Position numbers and translations under genes: made by a program. The notes beneath the pieces are model-generated. The model was not told the DNA's origin. It made no database searches and saw only the letters and a list, made by a program, of their open reading frames with translations. Positions 36,682 to 45,386 of a stretch of DNA of 50,264 bases are shown piece by piece. Within the stretch, counting starts at the first letter, position 1. Every line of letters begins with the position of its first letter. Source of the DNA: Albibeggiatoa sp964388965 (GTDB lineage: Bacteria > Pseudomonadota > Gammaproteobacteria > Beggiatoales > Beggiatoaceae); NCBI GenBank assembly GCA_964388965.1, contig CAYMCP010000014.1, positions 1-50,264 on the forward strand. The letters run 5' to 3'.

Positions 36682-38139
36682 ATGTCACATCGCAATATTG
36701 TTCTTGCAACGGCGATTGCAAGTGTTTTAGGAGTACCCAGTGCGGTTTACGCTGCCTTTGATTTGGATGCCTCTTCCCCCACCTCGATCAAGGTTGCATC
36801 CGAGTCTAATGCTACTACCATACCTTCGGACGTTGATTTTGGTAAGGTTGAGATGACGTTTGGTCAGACCATTAATGCGAAGGGAGCTGCGACTAATCCG
36901 TCTGATGAGAAGTTTATTCGTTTTGATTTATCTGCTGGAGCCAAGTTTTCAGGTGCTATGGAATTGACTTTGCCTGCTGGTAGCGGAGTTCCTGATGTGT
37001 CACGTAGCATTGATGTTGTATTATCTACAGGTGGTGATGGTGAGTCTTTCGTTATTTTTTCTGTCAAAAATGACGCTAGTGCTACTAACATCACTAGTGA
37101 AGCTAAATTTGAATTTTCTCATGGTGGCGTGAAGTTAGCTGATACCACGACAGACGTGGAACTCTCATACAATGTTTACTTGACTGCTTTAAAAGCTGCG
37201 GCACCTGACTCACCTCTCACTACCAAGAAAGCGACCTATATACAGTTTGAAAAGGGATTTAGTTTTTCTGTCCTTGACAACACGTTGACGGCGGATGTTG
37301 AGAACGACTTTTTGAAATTCACGGGGGGACAGACTTATGGTCAGCTTGCTACGATAACTGCAAAAGTTAACTCAACCAATGCGTACTTGCCCAGTGGTAA
37401 AGCTAGTGCCGTGGATAAAATACTACAACCGAGTGGTTCGACTTTAACCGTTAATGGAGATTTTAGTTCCTTAGCCGATGCTAGCGGGAAGTATAATGTA
37501 GCTCGTTTGTTTATAACTTCTAACTCCTCGAACGGTTGTGCTGAGCCTTACGATCCTACTAAAACAGACATTTTTACGACTGCTTCGCTAACAGCAGATA
37601 AGGCTATCTTAGATATGCCTGGGGGGGCTTCCTCTGAAAGTAAGTTTTATCTATGTATCAACCGCGACTCAGGTGCGGAAATTGAGTATAAGCAAGCTGA
37701 ATACAGTTTGGATTTTACTCCTAAAACACAGAGCGATATTACTATTGCAGCCGACGCTTATACTAACCAAAAAGCAGGAAGTATCAAACGCAACGGTACG
37801 ACCTTAGATACCCCATACTTTACTTTGGACTCTAGTGCTATCAGTCGTGTTATCCTTTCTAACTTTGGTTCAAAAGATGCGAAATTCACCGTGAAAGTAC
37901 AAAGTGACGAAGGTAACGTAGTTACACCGGGTGAAGTAAAAGAGGGTGTGATTAAAGCGGGTACAATTTTGCAAATTAATGGTGAAAAATTGGCTAGCTT
38001 CTCTACCAAACAGCGTGGTTCTGCTAAGTTCACTATCGTTGCTCCACCGGCGAATATTTCTGGTGTATACCAAACGGTCAACAGAACGTCAGGTGCGGTG
38101 ACATCCATCAAGTTGATTCATGAAGGTGGTAATCATTAG
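36682..38139 (+). CDS. exported protein, tandem paralogue 2
   Basis: 485 residues. The signal peptide is HRNIVLATAIASVLGVPSAVYA, with cleavage after VYA. The mature protein resembles paralogue 1 in size, beta-rich composition and two central Cys (SNGCAEP, FYLCIN). The shared C-terminal domain has LDTPYFTL, ISRVILSN, IKAGTILQIN, SFSTKQRGSAKF and SGVYQTVN. The N-terminal halves share only general pattern, so the pair diverged by recombination or faster change there. AGGAG precedes the ATG, and a strong terminator follows the gene. Probably the same abundant surface or secreted product class as its partner; its role is unknown. Confidence 0.8.
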   Translation: MSHRNIVLATAIASVLGVPSAVYAAFDLDASSPTSIKVASESNATTIPSDVDFGKVEMTFGQTINAKGAATNPSDEKFIRFDLSAGAKFSGAMELTLPAGSGVPDVSRSIDVVLSTGGDGESFVIFSVKNDASATNITSEAKFEFSHGGVKLADTTTDVELSYNVYLTALKAAAPDSPLTTKKATYIQFEKGFSFSVLDNTLTADVENDFLKFTGGQTYGQLATITAKVNSTNAYLPSGKASAVDKILQPSGSTLTVNGDFSSLADASGKYNVARLFITSNSSNGCAEPYDPTKTDIFTTASLTADKAILDMPGGASSESKFYLCINRDSGAEIEYKQAEYSLDFTPKTQSDITIAADAYTNQKAGSIKRNGTTLDTPYFTLDSSAISRVILSNFGSKDAKFTVKVQSDEGNVVTPGEVKEGVIKAGTILQINGEKLASFSTKQRGSAKFTIVAPPANISGVYQTVNRTSGAVTSIKLIHEGGNH

Positions 38140-38172
38140 ATTATTGTTGGTTTAAATACCATTGAATGACAG

Positions 38173-38198
38173 AGGGAGCGTTGTGCTCCCTTTTTTTT
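38173..38198 (+). terminator. Rho-independent terminator
   Basis: AGGGAGC/GCTCCCT stem with a GTTGT loop and eight T residues. It ends the exported-protein transcript and shows that hypB starts after it, at 38223. Confidence 0.92.
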
Positions 38199-38222
38199 GG
38201 TAAACTTATTCGGAGCAGAAAG

Positions 38223-39014
38223 ATGTGTGATACATGCGGTTGCAATATAACTTCTGGTAATAAACATCTTATTGAAAATCAAGGTAAACACGCCACAACC
38301 GAAGATGGCAAAGCAGCAGTGACTGTATTGAAAAATTTACTTTCAGAAAATGATCATCAAGCCCTGCATAATCGCCAACATTTTGATAAACATCATGTTT
38401 TAGCTATAAATTTGATGTCTTCTCCGGGTTCTGGCAAAACGACTTTACTAGAAACAACGATTATAGCGTTAAAATCTGAATTTAATATTGCTGTGATTGA
38501 AGGCGATTTAGAAACTGAAAATGATGCACAACGAATTCGTCAAACAGGTGTGCCGGCGGTGCAAATTACCACAGGTACGGCTTGTCATTTGGACGCGCAT
38601 CTCGTACACAAAGCAGTACATCAACTTGATTTAGCTAACTTAGATATGATATTTATTGAAAATGTGGGGAATTTAGTTTGTCCAGCAAGTTTTGATTTGG
38701 GTCAACACCGTAACGTCACTTTACTCTCCGTGACTGAAGGCGATGATAAACCAGCAAAATATCCGGTAATGTTTCGTGCAACTGACGTGATGTTGCTAAG
38801 TAAAATGGATTTATTACCAGTTTTAGATGATTTCTCGCCTCAACGCGCTAAACAGTACATGCAGCACTTAGCAAATCCTGCCCCTGTGTTTGAAATATCA
38901 GCCAAGACCACACAAGGCTTAGAAACTTGGTATGACTGGTTACGTCAGGAAATGCAATTACAGCGTACAAAAATACCTATCACGCACCAACACACTCATC
39001 AAAAAGCAGCTTAA
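38223..39014 (+). CDS. hypB: hydrogenase nickel incorporation GTPase HypB
   Basis: A 264-residue GTPase that delivers Ni to hydrogenase with HypA. The N-terminus MCDTCGCN is the high-affinity nickel site seen in HypB. SSPGSGKTTLLE is the P-loop, then EGDLETENDAQRI, IENVGNLVCPASFDLGQH (with the second metal-site Cys and His) and SKMDLLPV (G4-like SKMD). The His-rich stretch between the N-terminal Cys motif and the P-loop is short. A longer frame from 38166 spans the terminator and is rejected. GGAG precedes the ATG. No hypA is adjacent. Confidence 0.94.
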   Translation: MCDTCGCNITSGNKHLIENQGKHATTEDGKAAVTVLKNLLSENDHQALHNRQHFDKHHVLAINLMSSPGSGKTTLLETTIIALKSEFNIAVIEGDLETENDAQRIRQTGVPAVQITTGTACHLDAHLVHKAVHQLDLANLDMIFIENVGNLVCPASFDLGQHRNVTLLSVTEGDDKPAKYPVMFRATDVMLLSKMDLLPVLDDFSPQRAKQYMQHLANPAPVFEISAKTTQGLETWYDWLRQEMQLQRTKIPITHQHTHQKAA

Positions 39015-39197
39015 TAACTTTTAAAAATTACTCTTTTTTGCAATGGTTCGGACACTTTTTTAAAGCATATAATATAATAAAATCAATAACTTACGAAAGA
39101 ACGCTTATATTTGTAACTTATTGAAATATTTAATAATTCACAAAAACTGTCCGAAGTATTGTTTTATGACAATTAAAATCATCATTTTGTAGCTCTT

Positions 39198-40283
39198 TTA
39201 CAAAGTTTCGGAAGTCTTTGAATCAATGAACACAGACTTTAAAACAATTGGTTTGTTACGATGAAGGGGCAAAGTAACGTCGGCTGAATAGCTGACAGCC
39301 CAAGGTTTCGATTCAGGCTCAATTGGCGTTAATTGAACATGCTGTTGACGGACGCGCTGACTCTTTTCATGCCATGTTGAAATCCTAAAATGCTTGGAAG
39401 GATAAACACGATAGCCTGCGGTAAAATTGTCTCCACCAACCTCAACACCAACCAATTTTTGAAATTGTAAATAATCTGTAAATGCGCCAAATTCTTTACG
39501 TCTTGCTACAATATTTTTTGCTATTTCAGCGTTTATACCGTCCAAAGTCTGCAAAACCAGCTCAGATGCGGTATTCAAATTTAAAAAACCGGCTCTCTCA
39601 GTCGTGGTAATTTGTCCCCAGATGCCATTTTTCCACAAGCTTTCTTGTTCAGCCCAACCTAAAATAGCACGACATTCCATAGGATTAATCAATAAACGAT
39701 TTGCCGGTGGTGGTAAACCTGATTTCTCATAATGTATTGCTTCTGCGCCATTCAAACGGTGAAAATCATCAGGGTCTACATAATCTTGTAAACGCGCAAT
39801 TAATGGTTCACGTAATTCAGCCGACACACCTAACACGCCAAGTAATTTCATACCTTTACGTTTGGTTTCGGGATTAAGAGTAATAGATAAACGGTACAAG
39901 CTAAATAATCCAGCCTTATCTTGAATTGAAAAACGCGCAGAGCCAATACCTTGATAAACAGTATCATCTAGTTCGATTTCACCTCCTACAGGCAACACCA
40001 TTGTCACGTCAGCGTCGGCGGAAGTGTTAAAACTAAGCGTTCTATTCGGTATTTTAGGATTAAGACCTGCCATCGTTAAACGACGGGTTGAAAATAAATA
40101 AATCAATTGAGCTTGAGTATTGTAAGTATCAATTTCACCTTGTAAATTAGTCTGTAATTCTTGTGCTAACTCAATTGCACGTTGAGTCCAAACCGCGAAA
40201 AAACTAGCAGCAACCGTTAATATCGCCAGCATCCATAAAGTCATTACTAGCACAAGTGCTTGTTGTCGCCTAATGTAAATCAT
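39198..40283 (-). CDS. GspK-like minor pseudopilin
   Basis: 361 residues. The N-terminus has a short positive stretch then a hydrophobic helix (RQQALVLVMTLWMLAILTVAASFFAVW) like the type II secretion pseudopilin start, although a clear GF-type prepilin cleavage site is not obvious. The central helical region (LLGVLGVSAELREPLIARLQDYVDPDD) and the helix-hairpin-helix segment TAGYRVYPSKH with LNLNTASELVLQTLDGI fit the GspK tip subunit. No other gsp gene is nearby, and it overlaps the sulfotransferase gene by 14 bases, so it is read from the same transcript. It may belong to an incomplete or dispersed secretion system. Confidence 0.75.
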   Translation of the reverse strand: MIYIRRQQALVLVMTLWMLAILTVAASFFAVWTQRAIELAQELQTNLQGEIDTYNTQAQLIYLFSTRRLTMAGLNPKIPNRTLSFNTSADADVTMVLPVGGEIELDDTVYQGIGSARFSIQDKAGLFSLYRLSITLNPETKRKGMKLLGVLGVSAELREPLIARLQDYVDPDDFHRLNGAEAIHYEKSGLPPPANRLLINPMECRAILGWAEQESLWKNGIWGQITTTERAGFLNLNTASELVLQTLDGINAEIAKNIVARRKEFGAFTDYLQFQKLVGVEVGGDNFTAGYRVYPSKHFRISTWHEKSQRVRQQHVQLTPIEPESKPWAVSYSADVTLPLHRNKPIVLKSVFIDSKTSETL

Positions 40284-41169
40284 AATCGTATGCTGCTAAA
40301 TCTAATTGAAATTGTGTTACAAGTTGTGTATTACTCGTTTTAAATCTATCACCCACTACAGTTTGTATTTGACCTTCTAAATCAGTTTTGTAAAAATCAA
40401 GTCTTTGTTTTTGCTCAAATTGTTCAATTAATTTACTCAAACGAGTTGTGAGCCACGCACAACAAGGCGTGATTGGATAAAGCGAATCATTACCATGCCA
40501 TTTATTAATTTGACGCTTTAAGATAATGCCCAAATCTGACATAGAATTATTTACTTGCTGTGCAGTCGGAAAAGTTTGATCTGTACTAACACCAATAAAT
40601 TCAGATAATTGCTGAATAAATAGTTGTGGTTGTTGACGAAATTGCTCATATAACATGATTTTTACCTTATCTTGACCGAATAATTGTACATAGTAATTAG
40701 CAAGATAATGATAAGCAAAATTTTCTAAACGAAACAATGGGATACGTCCATCTGCTGGCGGATTTAAATAATCAATTAAATTACAAATTCCTCCAACACG
40801 AATGTATTGTTTATAATTAGAAAGAATTGCATCTTTTTGACGACGAATCACCAGTAAAATTTTAGCATCAGGGAAAACTGTTTTAAGTCGATCAGCAATT
40901 TCCTTATTATCAAAACCGCCTGCATGTGGATTACCTGACAAACGTTCTGCTGATAAAACAGGTAGTTGTTGATTTTTTAAACTCTGCTCTATCAGAGGAT
41001 TAAATAATTGCTTGGCTACTTGTGGATTAAATTCCAGTGGGTGCGGTGATATTAAATGTTGCCACAAGGTTTCATGTCCAGCAATAAACGCCAATTCTGG
41101 ATGATGTGGAAAATAAAAAAGTTGCAACCATGTCGTCGCAGTTTTGTGGTAGCCAATATGAATGAGCAT
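40270..41169 (-). CDS. sulfotransferase
   Basis: A 299-residue PAPS-dependent sulfotransferase. The 5'-phosphosulfate loop HIGYHKTATTWLQ lies at the N-terminus, the 3'-phosphate strand LLVIRRQKDAILSNYKQYI lies near residue 110, and EQFRQQPQLFIQQL is the usual C-terminal helix region. Acceptor unknown; candidates are surface glycans or lipids. It overlaps the GspK-like gene by 14 bases. Confidence 0.85.
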   Translation of the reverse strand: MLIHIGYHKTATTWLQLFYFPHHPELAFIAGHETLWQHLISPHPLEFNPQVAKQLFNPLIEQSLKNQQLPVLSAERLSGNPHAGGFDNKEIADRLKTVFPDAKILLVIRRQKDAILSNYKQYIRVGGICNLIDYLNPPADGRIPLFRLENFAYHYLANYYVQLFGQDKVKIMLYEQFRQQPQLFIQQLSEFIGVSTDQTFPTAQQVNNSMSDLGIILKRQINKWHGNDSLYPITPCCAWLTTRLSKLIEQFEQKQRLDFYKTDLEGQIQTVVGDRFKTSNTQLVTQFQLDLAAYDYDLH

Positions 41170-41270
41170 AAGCGTGTAGACAGTGATTTTATTTATTTGG
41201 GAACTTACATTGAACAGAAAGAGAAAACAAGCTTTTTTTAGAAACGATTGGAATCATTATTTATTGTAAT

Positions 41271-43901
41271 TTAATCGATAAAAAATTGTTTTCTTTCCAA
41301 CTCAGTCAACTGACGCGATACAGTCATTTGAGCGTATTCGACTAAATCCAGAGTAGAGGCAAAATATGGATACAAAAGTAAACGCCCATCTTTTAATCCA
41401 GTCAAAATATATCTACCATCTGGGCGAAACAATGCGAATTCTATTGCTTCAGAGTTCGCAAAACGCACTACCTCATGTCCCAAATTTACATCCCACAAAT
41501 GCGCGCTATGTCCATAATCCATTGTTAATAAACGCTGTCCATCCGGACTAAACGCAACATGAACCACCATATCTATATGTTCACCAAAACTTCTGATTTC
41601 CTCTCCCGTTTCTACGCGCCACAAACGCGCTGTTTTATCGGACGAGGCTGTTACTAAATACTGATCATCCGGACTAAAAGCTGCATGAGTTACGACATTC
41701 GTATGTCCCAGTAATACCGTTGATGAAATATTATGAAATCGCCGCTGTAAATGCCACAAACGTACCGTTTTATCATAAGATGTTGTCGCAAGATATTGAT
41801 TATCATGACTAAAAGCTGCATATATAATTACATTTTCATGTCCAACCAAACGGGTTAATAATTCACCATCGTACCCGTCCCATAATGAAGCCGTATTATT
41901 TTCTAAACTCACAATATAACTACCGTCACCATTAAAATTAGCATAAGTAATTGGATTGCTATTGCCAGTAAATTTCTTGACCAATTCACGACTAGACACC
42001 TCATGTAAATATACATTATTATCATCAACGCTCAATATGCGATGTCCCAGCGGACTAAATGCTACTTGTTGCACTGCTGTTTCATAATCCGATAAAGTTG
42101 CAATCGATTTCCCTGTAATCACGTGCCATAAACGTACACTCTTATCATCCGAACCTGTTAATAAATATTCATTATCAGCACTAAAAGCAAGATGATTTAC
42201 CGTTGCTTCATGCCCTTTAAGCTGATTAATTTGAGTATTATGATGCCATAAATATACTAAACCTTGCTCATGTGCTGTTGCTAAATACTGCATATTAGAG
42301 CTAAATGCAGCATGTTTAAGCGGTTTTGGTTGATGAGTAAATGCCACTCGTTGCCGCCTATTGTCGAAATACCATAATTTTGCTGTTGTATCGTCTGCCA
42401 CTGTCATGATATAGCGGTCATCTGGGCTAAAAACCGCTTGATTAATAACTTGTTGCTGACTAGAAAGTGTTGCAATCAGATTTTGCGTATGCACCCCCCA
42501 AATCATAATATTTTTATCCCAATGACTTGTAATTAACCACGCACCATTATGACTAAGATTTAATGTTCTAATTGGTTGTGAAGTGGTAATTGTATGTCGC
42601 GTTTGACCAGTATTTATATCCCACAATTTAATGCTTTGATCCGCATAAGCGCACACAATTAAATCGTTAGTTAATTGAAAATTTATCAACGGGTCAGAAT
42701 GAGGTAAAAAATGAATTTGCTGTACTTTTTCAAGTTGCCAAATGGCAAGGTCAGAGTCAGTCATCGGCACAATTAAATATTGGCTATCTGCACTAAATTG
42801 ACTCTTTAAACCCGTTGCAGCTTGCATAGAAAGTATGTAACGTGCCTGCTTTCTATCCCAAATTGATATAATTCCATTGCGCTCCACAATCAAAATATAC
42901 ACACCATTAGGTGAAAATTGTACAGATTGGATAGGTGATTGATGTTGCTCTAAAACTAATATGCTTTGCCCAGAATTAATTTGCCACAGTCTGACCATAT
43001 TATCTTGAGAACCCGTTACAACATATTGATTATCAGGGCTAAATGCAGCAGTCGTGATAATATCAGCTTGTTGGCGCAGTGTGTACAATTGTTCACCGCT
43101 ATACATATCCCAAATTTGTACCGTTTTATCATGAGCAGTAGTAAGTAACCACTGATTATTATTACTAAATTGAGCCTGAAGCGGACGCGAGGTATCATGA
43201 GTGAAAATGGATACCAATTGACCAGTTTCAACAGCCCACAAGCGTGCAGTATTATCTTGGGATAAAGTCAACACATGTTGTCCATTAGAGCTGAATATAG
43301 CTTGATTGATAGCCAATTGATGCCCTAGCAATGTGCGATGTTCTCTAGGCTCAATTAAAGCATTATAAAGTTGCTGTTCTACTTCGGCGACGTAAGGGCG
43401 ACGGTTTGTATTAAGACCATTAGGCAACCCTGCTAAAGCAATCAAAATACCATTATTTGCATTACCTTGTTTCGTTTGTTGGGCAGATAGATTTGCAAGA
43501 AAGCGTGAATGTAAACTTTGAACACGATTTGTCTCTGTCAATGCAAATTGTTGCGTTGCTTGTAAGCGGCGAATTTCCAACACACCAATTGCGACTAAGA
43601 CACTGATAAATAAGATAAAAAAAACAATTACGCTGCTAATAATTCGTCGATATTTTCTATAAATAGGGGAAGACAAACGGTGTTGTTTGAGCAATTTTTT
43701 ACTCAATTGTTTTAATGGTTTCGTTTTAATTTGGCTGTAAACTTCTACTGTTTTGTTTCGCGGTTGTAATAATTGTGATATTGACCACTCAATACGACCA
43801 CGTTCTACAGTTTGTAGATAGCGACTGTGGCGTTGCCGACGTTCAGCATACCATTGCTGTAATTCTTGAAACTTTTTTTTGACTTTCAATGTATTATACA
43901 T
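41271..43901 (-). CDS. membrane-anchored WD40 propeller protein
   Basis: 876 residues. A cytosolic basic helical part (1-88) precedes a membrane segment (about 89-109) and a helical stretch. LIALAGLPN..RPYVAEVEQQLYNAL follows, the sequence that in nSTAND1 proteins links the NTPase module to the propeller. About 14 WD repeats (AAFSPDNQYVVTGSQDNMVRLW, VAFSPDGQRLLTMD and so on) then form two probable seven-bladed propellers. The NTPase of nSTAND proteins is absent and no toxin or peptidase domain is seen, so this looks like the sensor half of such a system, kept alone or derived by loss. Repeats are well preserved, so it is not decaying. Confidence 0.85.
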   Translation of the reverse strand: MYNTLKVKKKFQELQQWYAERRQRHSRYLQTVERGRIEWSISQLLQPRNKTVEVYSQIKTKPLKQLSKKLLKQHRLSSPIYRKYRRIISSVIVFFILFISVLVAIGVLEIRRLQATQQFALTETNRVQSLHSRFLANLSAQQTKQGNANNGILIALAGLPNGLNTNRRPYVAEVEQQLYNALIEPREHRTLLGHQLAINQAIFSSNGQHVLTLSQDNTARLWAVETGQLVSIFTHDTSRPLQAQFSNNNQWLLTTAHDKTVQIWDMYSGEQLYTLRQQADIITTAAFSPDNQYVVTGSQDNMVRLWQINSGQSILVLEQHQSPIQSVQFSPNGVYILIVERNGIISIWDRKQARYILSMQAATGLKSQFSADSQYLIVPMTDSDLAIWQLEKVQQIHFLPHSDPLINFQLTNDLIVCAYADQSIKLWDINTGQTRHTITTSQPIRTLNLSHNGAWLITSHWDKNIMIWGVHTQNLIATLSSQQQVINQAVFSPDDRYIMTVADDTTAKLWYFDNRRQRVAFTHQPKPLKHAAFSSNMQYLATAHEQGLVYLWHHNTQINQLKGHEATVNHLAFSADNEYLLTGSDDKSVRLWHVITGKSIATLSDYETAVQQVAFSPLGHRILSVDDNNVYLHEVSSRELVKKFTGNSNPITYANFNGDGSYIVSLENNTASLWDGYDGELLTRLVGHENVIIYAAFSHDNQYLATTSYDKTVRLWHLQRRFHNISSTVLLGHTNVVTHAAFSPDDQYLVTASSDKTARLWRVETGEEIRSFGEHIDMVVHVAFSPDGQRLLTMDYGHSAHLWDVNLGHEVVRFANSEAIEFALFRPDGRYILTGLKDGRLLLYPYFASTLDLVEYAQMTVSRQLTELERKQFFID

Positions 43902-44082
43902 AATAAGGAGTCATCAGCAAATTTTTAAAATATTGGTCAATAGTGAGCTTCAAGTAAATTTTATGTATAACTACCTAAAACCTTGTTTAACTGGCAAATT
44001 CTATTTTTAAGCAATGCCGCCTTGTGAAAAGTATAGCGGAAATAAGTTTAATTGATATATTATTTAACACATCAACGTTATT

Positions 44083-45270
44083 TTATGTCAGTTTATCCAA
44101 AAAACGCTGAAATTCATCTACGGAACGGGTAACACAGTCCTCAGCCGATACGCCGTAAAAATAATTACCTGTAATAAATAAAGAAGCTTGCTTTTCTAAT
44201 GCTATATGCAATTTTTCTAATGTATGATGATGTCCAACAATCGGCGCGGGTAAATAATTTTGCTTAGTGACTATATCCTGAATCTGATTTTTACTGACTT
44301 GTAAAATACCGCTTAAATATTCCAATTTTTCATCATTATTCAACGTGCTGGGTTTAAAGTGAAAAGTAAAACCACGATATTGGGGATGTTCAACAGGATC
44401 GCGTGAAACGACTGAATAAAATTTGCTCTGTTGTCCAATAATACCGCCAATTGGTTTTAAATCAATTAATTGCTTTTCTAGCATCACGCCAATGCTTTCA
44501 ATCGAAACTTGATTAATTACTCGCAAAATTTCGTGTATCTGTGGTGCGATGTTTTGGGTTAATTTTGTTGTGATGTCAACAGGTGTTGCTAAAGTTAAAT
44601 AGCGCGATTCATAAGTTTGATTACCTACAGTAACTTGATAATATTGTCCATCATAATTGATTGTTTCTACAAGCTTGTCATGCAGTAGATTTAAATTTTC
44701 CGCCATTTTATCGGGTAAGACTTGAATACCTTGTTTAAAAGTAAAATTGCGAATAATATCTTTTCGACGTGGTTTTTTCCGAAATAGCATATCCGCCGGA
44801 AAATTATCGGACGGTTGGCAAATGACACCATTAAAAGCCGGTGAAAAAACTTTGTTATAATTACGTCTACCAACAACTTGCGTATAATATTCTTGAATTG
44901 TTTTACCCTGTTTTTTGAGGAAAAATAATTTAGGGATTGAAACTAATAATTCTAAATAATTCAATTGTGAAGGAATGGATTTAATTTGATGCCCATTCCA
45001 TAATTGAAAACTAATGGATTGTTTTTTGATTAAATCATTTATTAAACCATAATCTTCAATTAATTTGACAATATGACCATAAGAATTAAAACAACTGTGC
45101 GTACCAAGCTCAATCCAAAAATCATCACTGAATTGGTGCGAATGGAATAAACCACCGTTGCGGTTTTCTTTCTCCAAAACCAGCGTATTTAAACCTTGCT
45201 GTGTACAGTAGTGCGCCATACTTAAACCACTGATACCCGCTCCAATAATTAACATATCGTATTTATTCAT
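44083..45270 (-). CDS. HemY-like FAD-dependent oxidase
   Basis: A 395-residue flavoprotein of the amine oxidase/protoporphyrinogen oxidase superfamily. The FAD-binding start is YDMLIIGAGISGLSMAHYC, followed by LVLEKENRNGG. The block KVFSPAFNGVICQPSDNFPADML and the C-terminal SLFITGNYFYGVSAEDCV end complete the fold. The length and middle block resemble protoporphyrinogen/coproporphyrinogen oxidase HemY, but other hem genes are absent here, and an oxidase with a different substrate is possible. AGAGAAA precedes the ATG at 45270. Confidence 0.75.
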   Translation of the reverse strand: MNKYDMLIIGAGISGLSMAHYCTQQGLNTLVLEKENRNGGLFHSHQFSDDFWIELGTHSCFNSYGHIVKLIEDYGLINDLIKKQSISFQLWNGHQIKSIPSQLNYLELLVSIPKLFFLKKQGKTIQEYYTQVVGRRNYNKVFSPAFNGVICQPSDNFPADMLFRKKPRRKDIIRNFTFKQGIQVLPDKMAENLNLLHDKLVETINYDGQYYQVTVGNQTYESRYLTLATPVDITTKLTQNIAPQIHEILRVINQVSIESIGVMLEKQLIDLKPIGGIIGQQSKFYSVVSRDPVEHPQYRGFTFHFKPSTLNNDEKLEYLSGILQVSKNQIQDIVTKQNYLPAPIVGHHHTLEKLHIALEKQASLFITGNYFYGVSAEDCVTRSVDEFQRFLDKLT

Positions 45271-45300
45271 ATTTTCTCTAAATTGGGATGCCGTCCCCAC

Positions 45301-45319
45301 CCAGACTTATTAACTCTGG
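45301..45319. repeat. short hairpin upstream of the FAD oxidase gene
   Basis: CCAGA/TCTGG around a nine-base loop; a further outer pairing (TCCCCA with TGAGGA) makes a longer imperfect stem. The following 65 bases to the lectin gene hold nothing I can name. Confidence 0.4.
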
Positions 45320-45386
45320 ATGAGGAAGTTTGATAATTTCGCAAAGTGCTTGCAAAATAAATTTTGCACGCCTGTTCCTTGCGCGA

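Noticed and set aside
38166..38222. N-terminal extension of hypB
   Set aside because: It would run through the strong terminator at 38173-38198; HypB proteins start with MC.TCGC, which begins at 38223.
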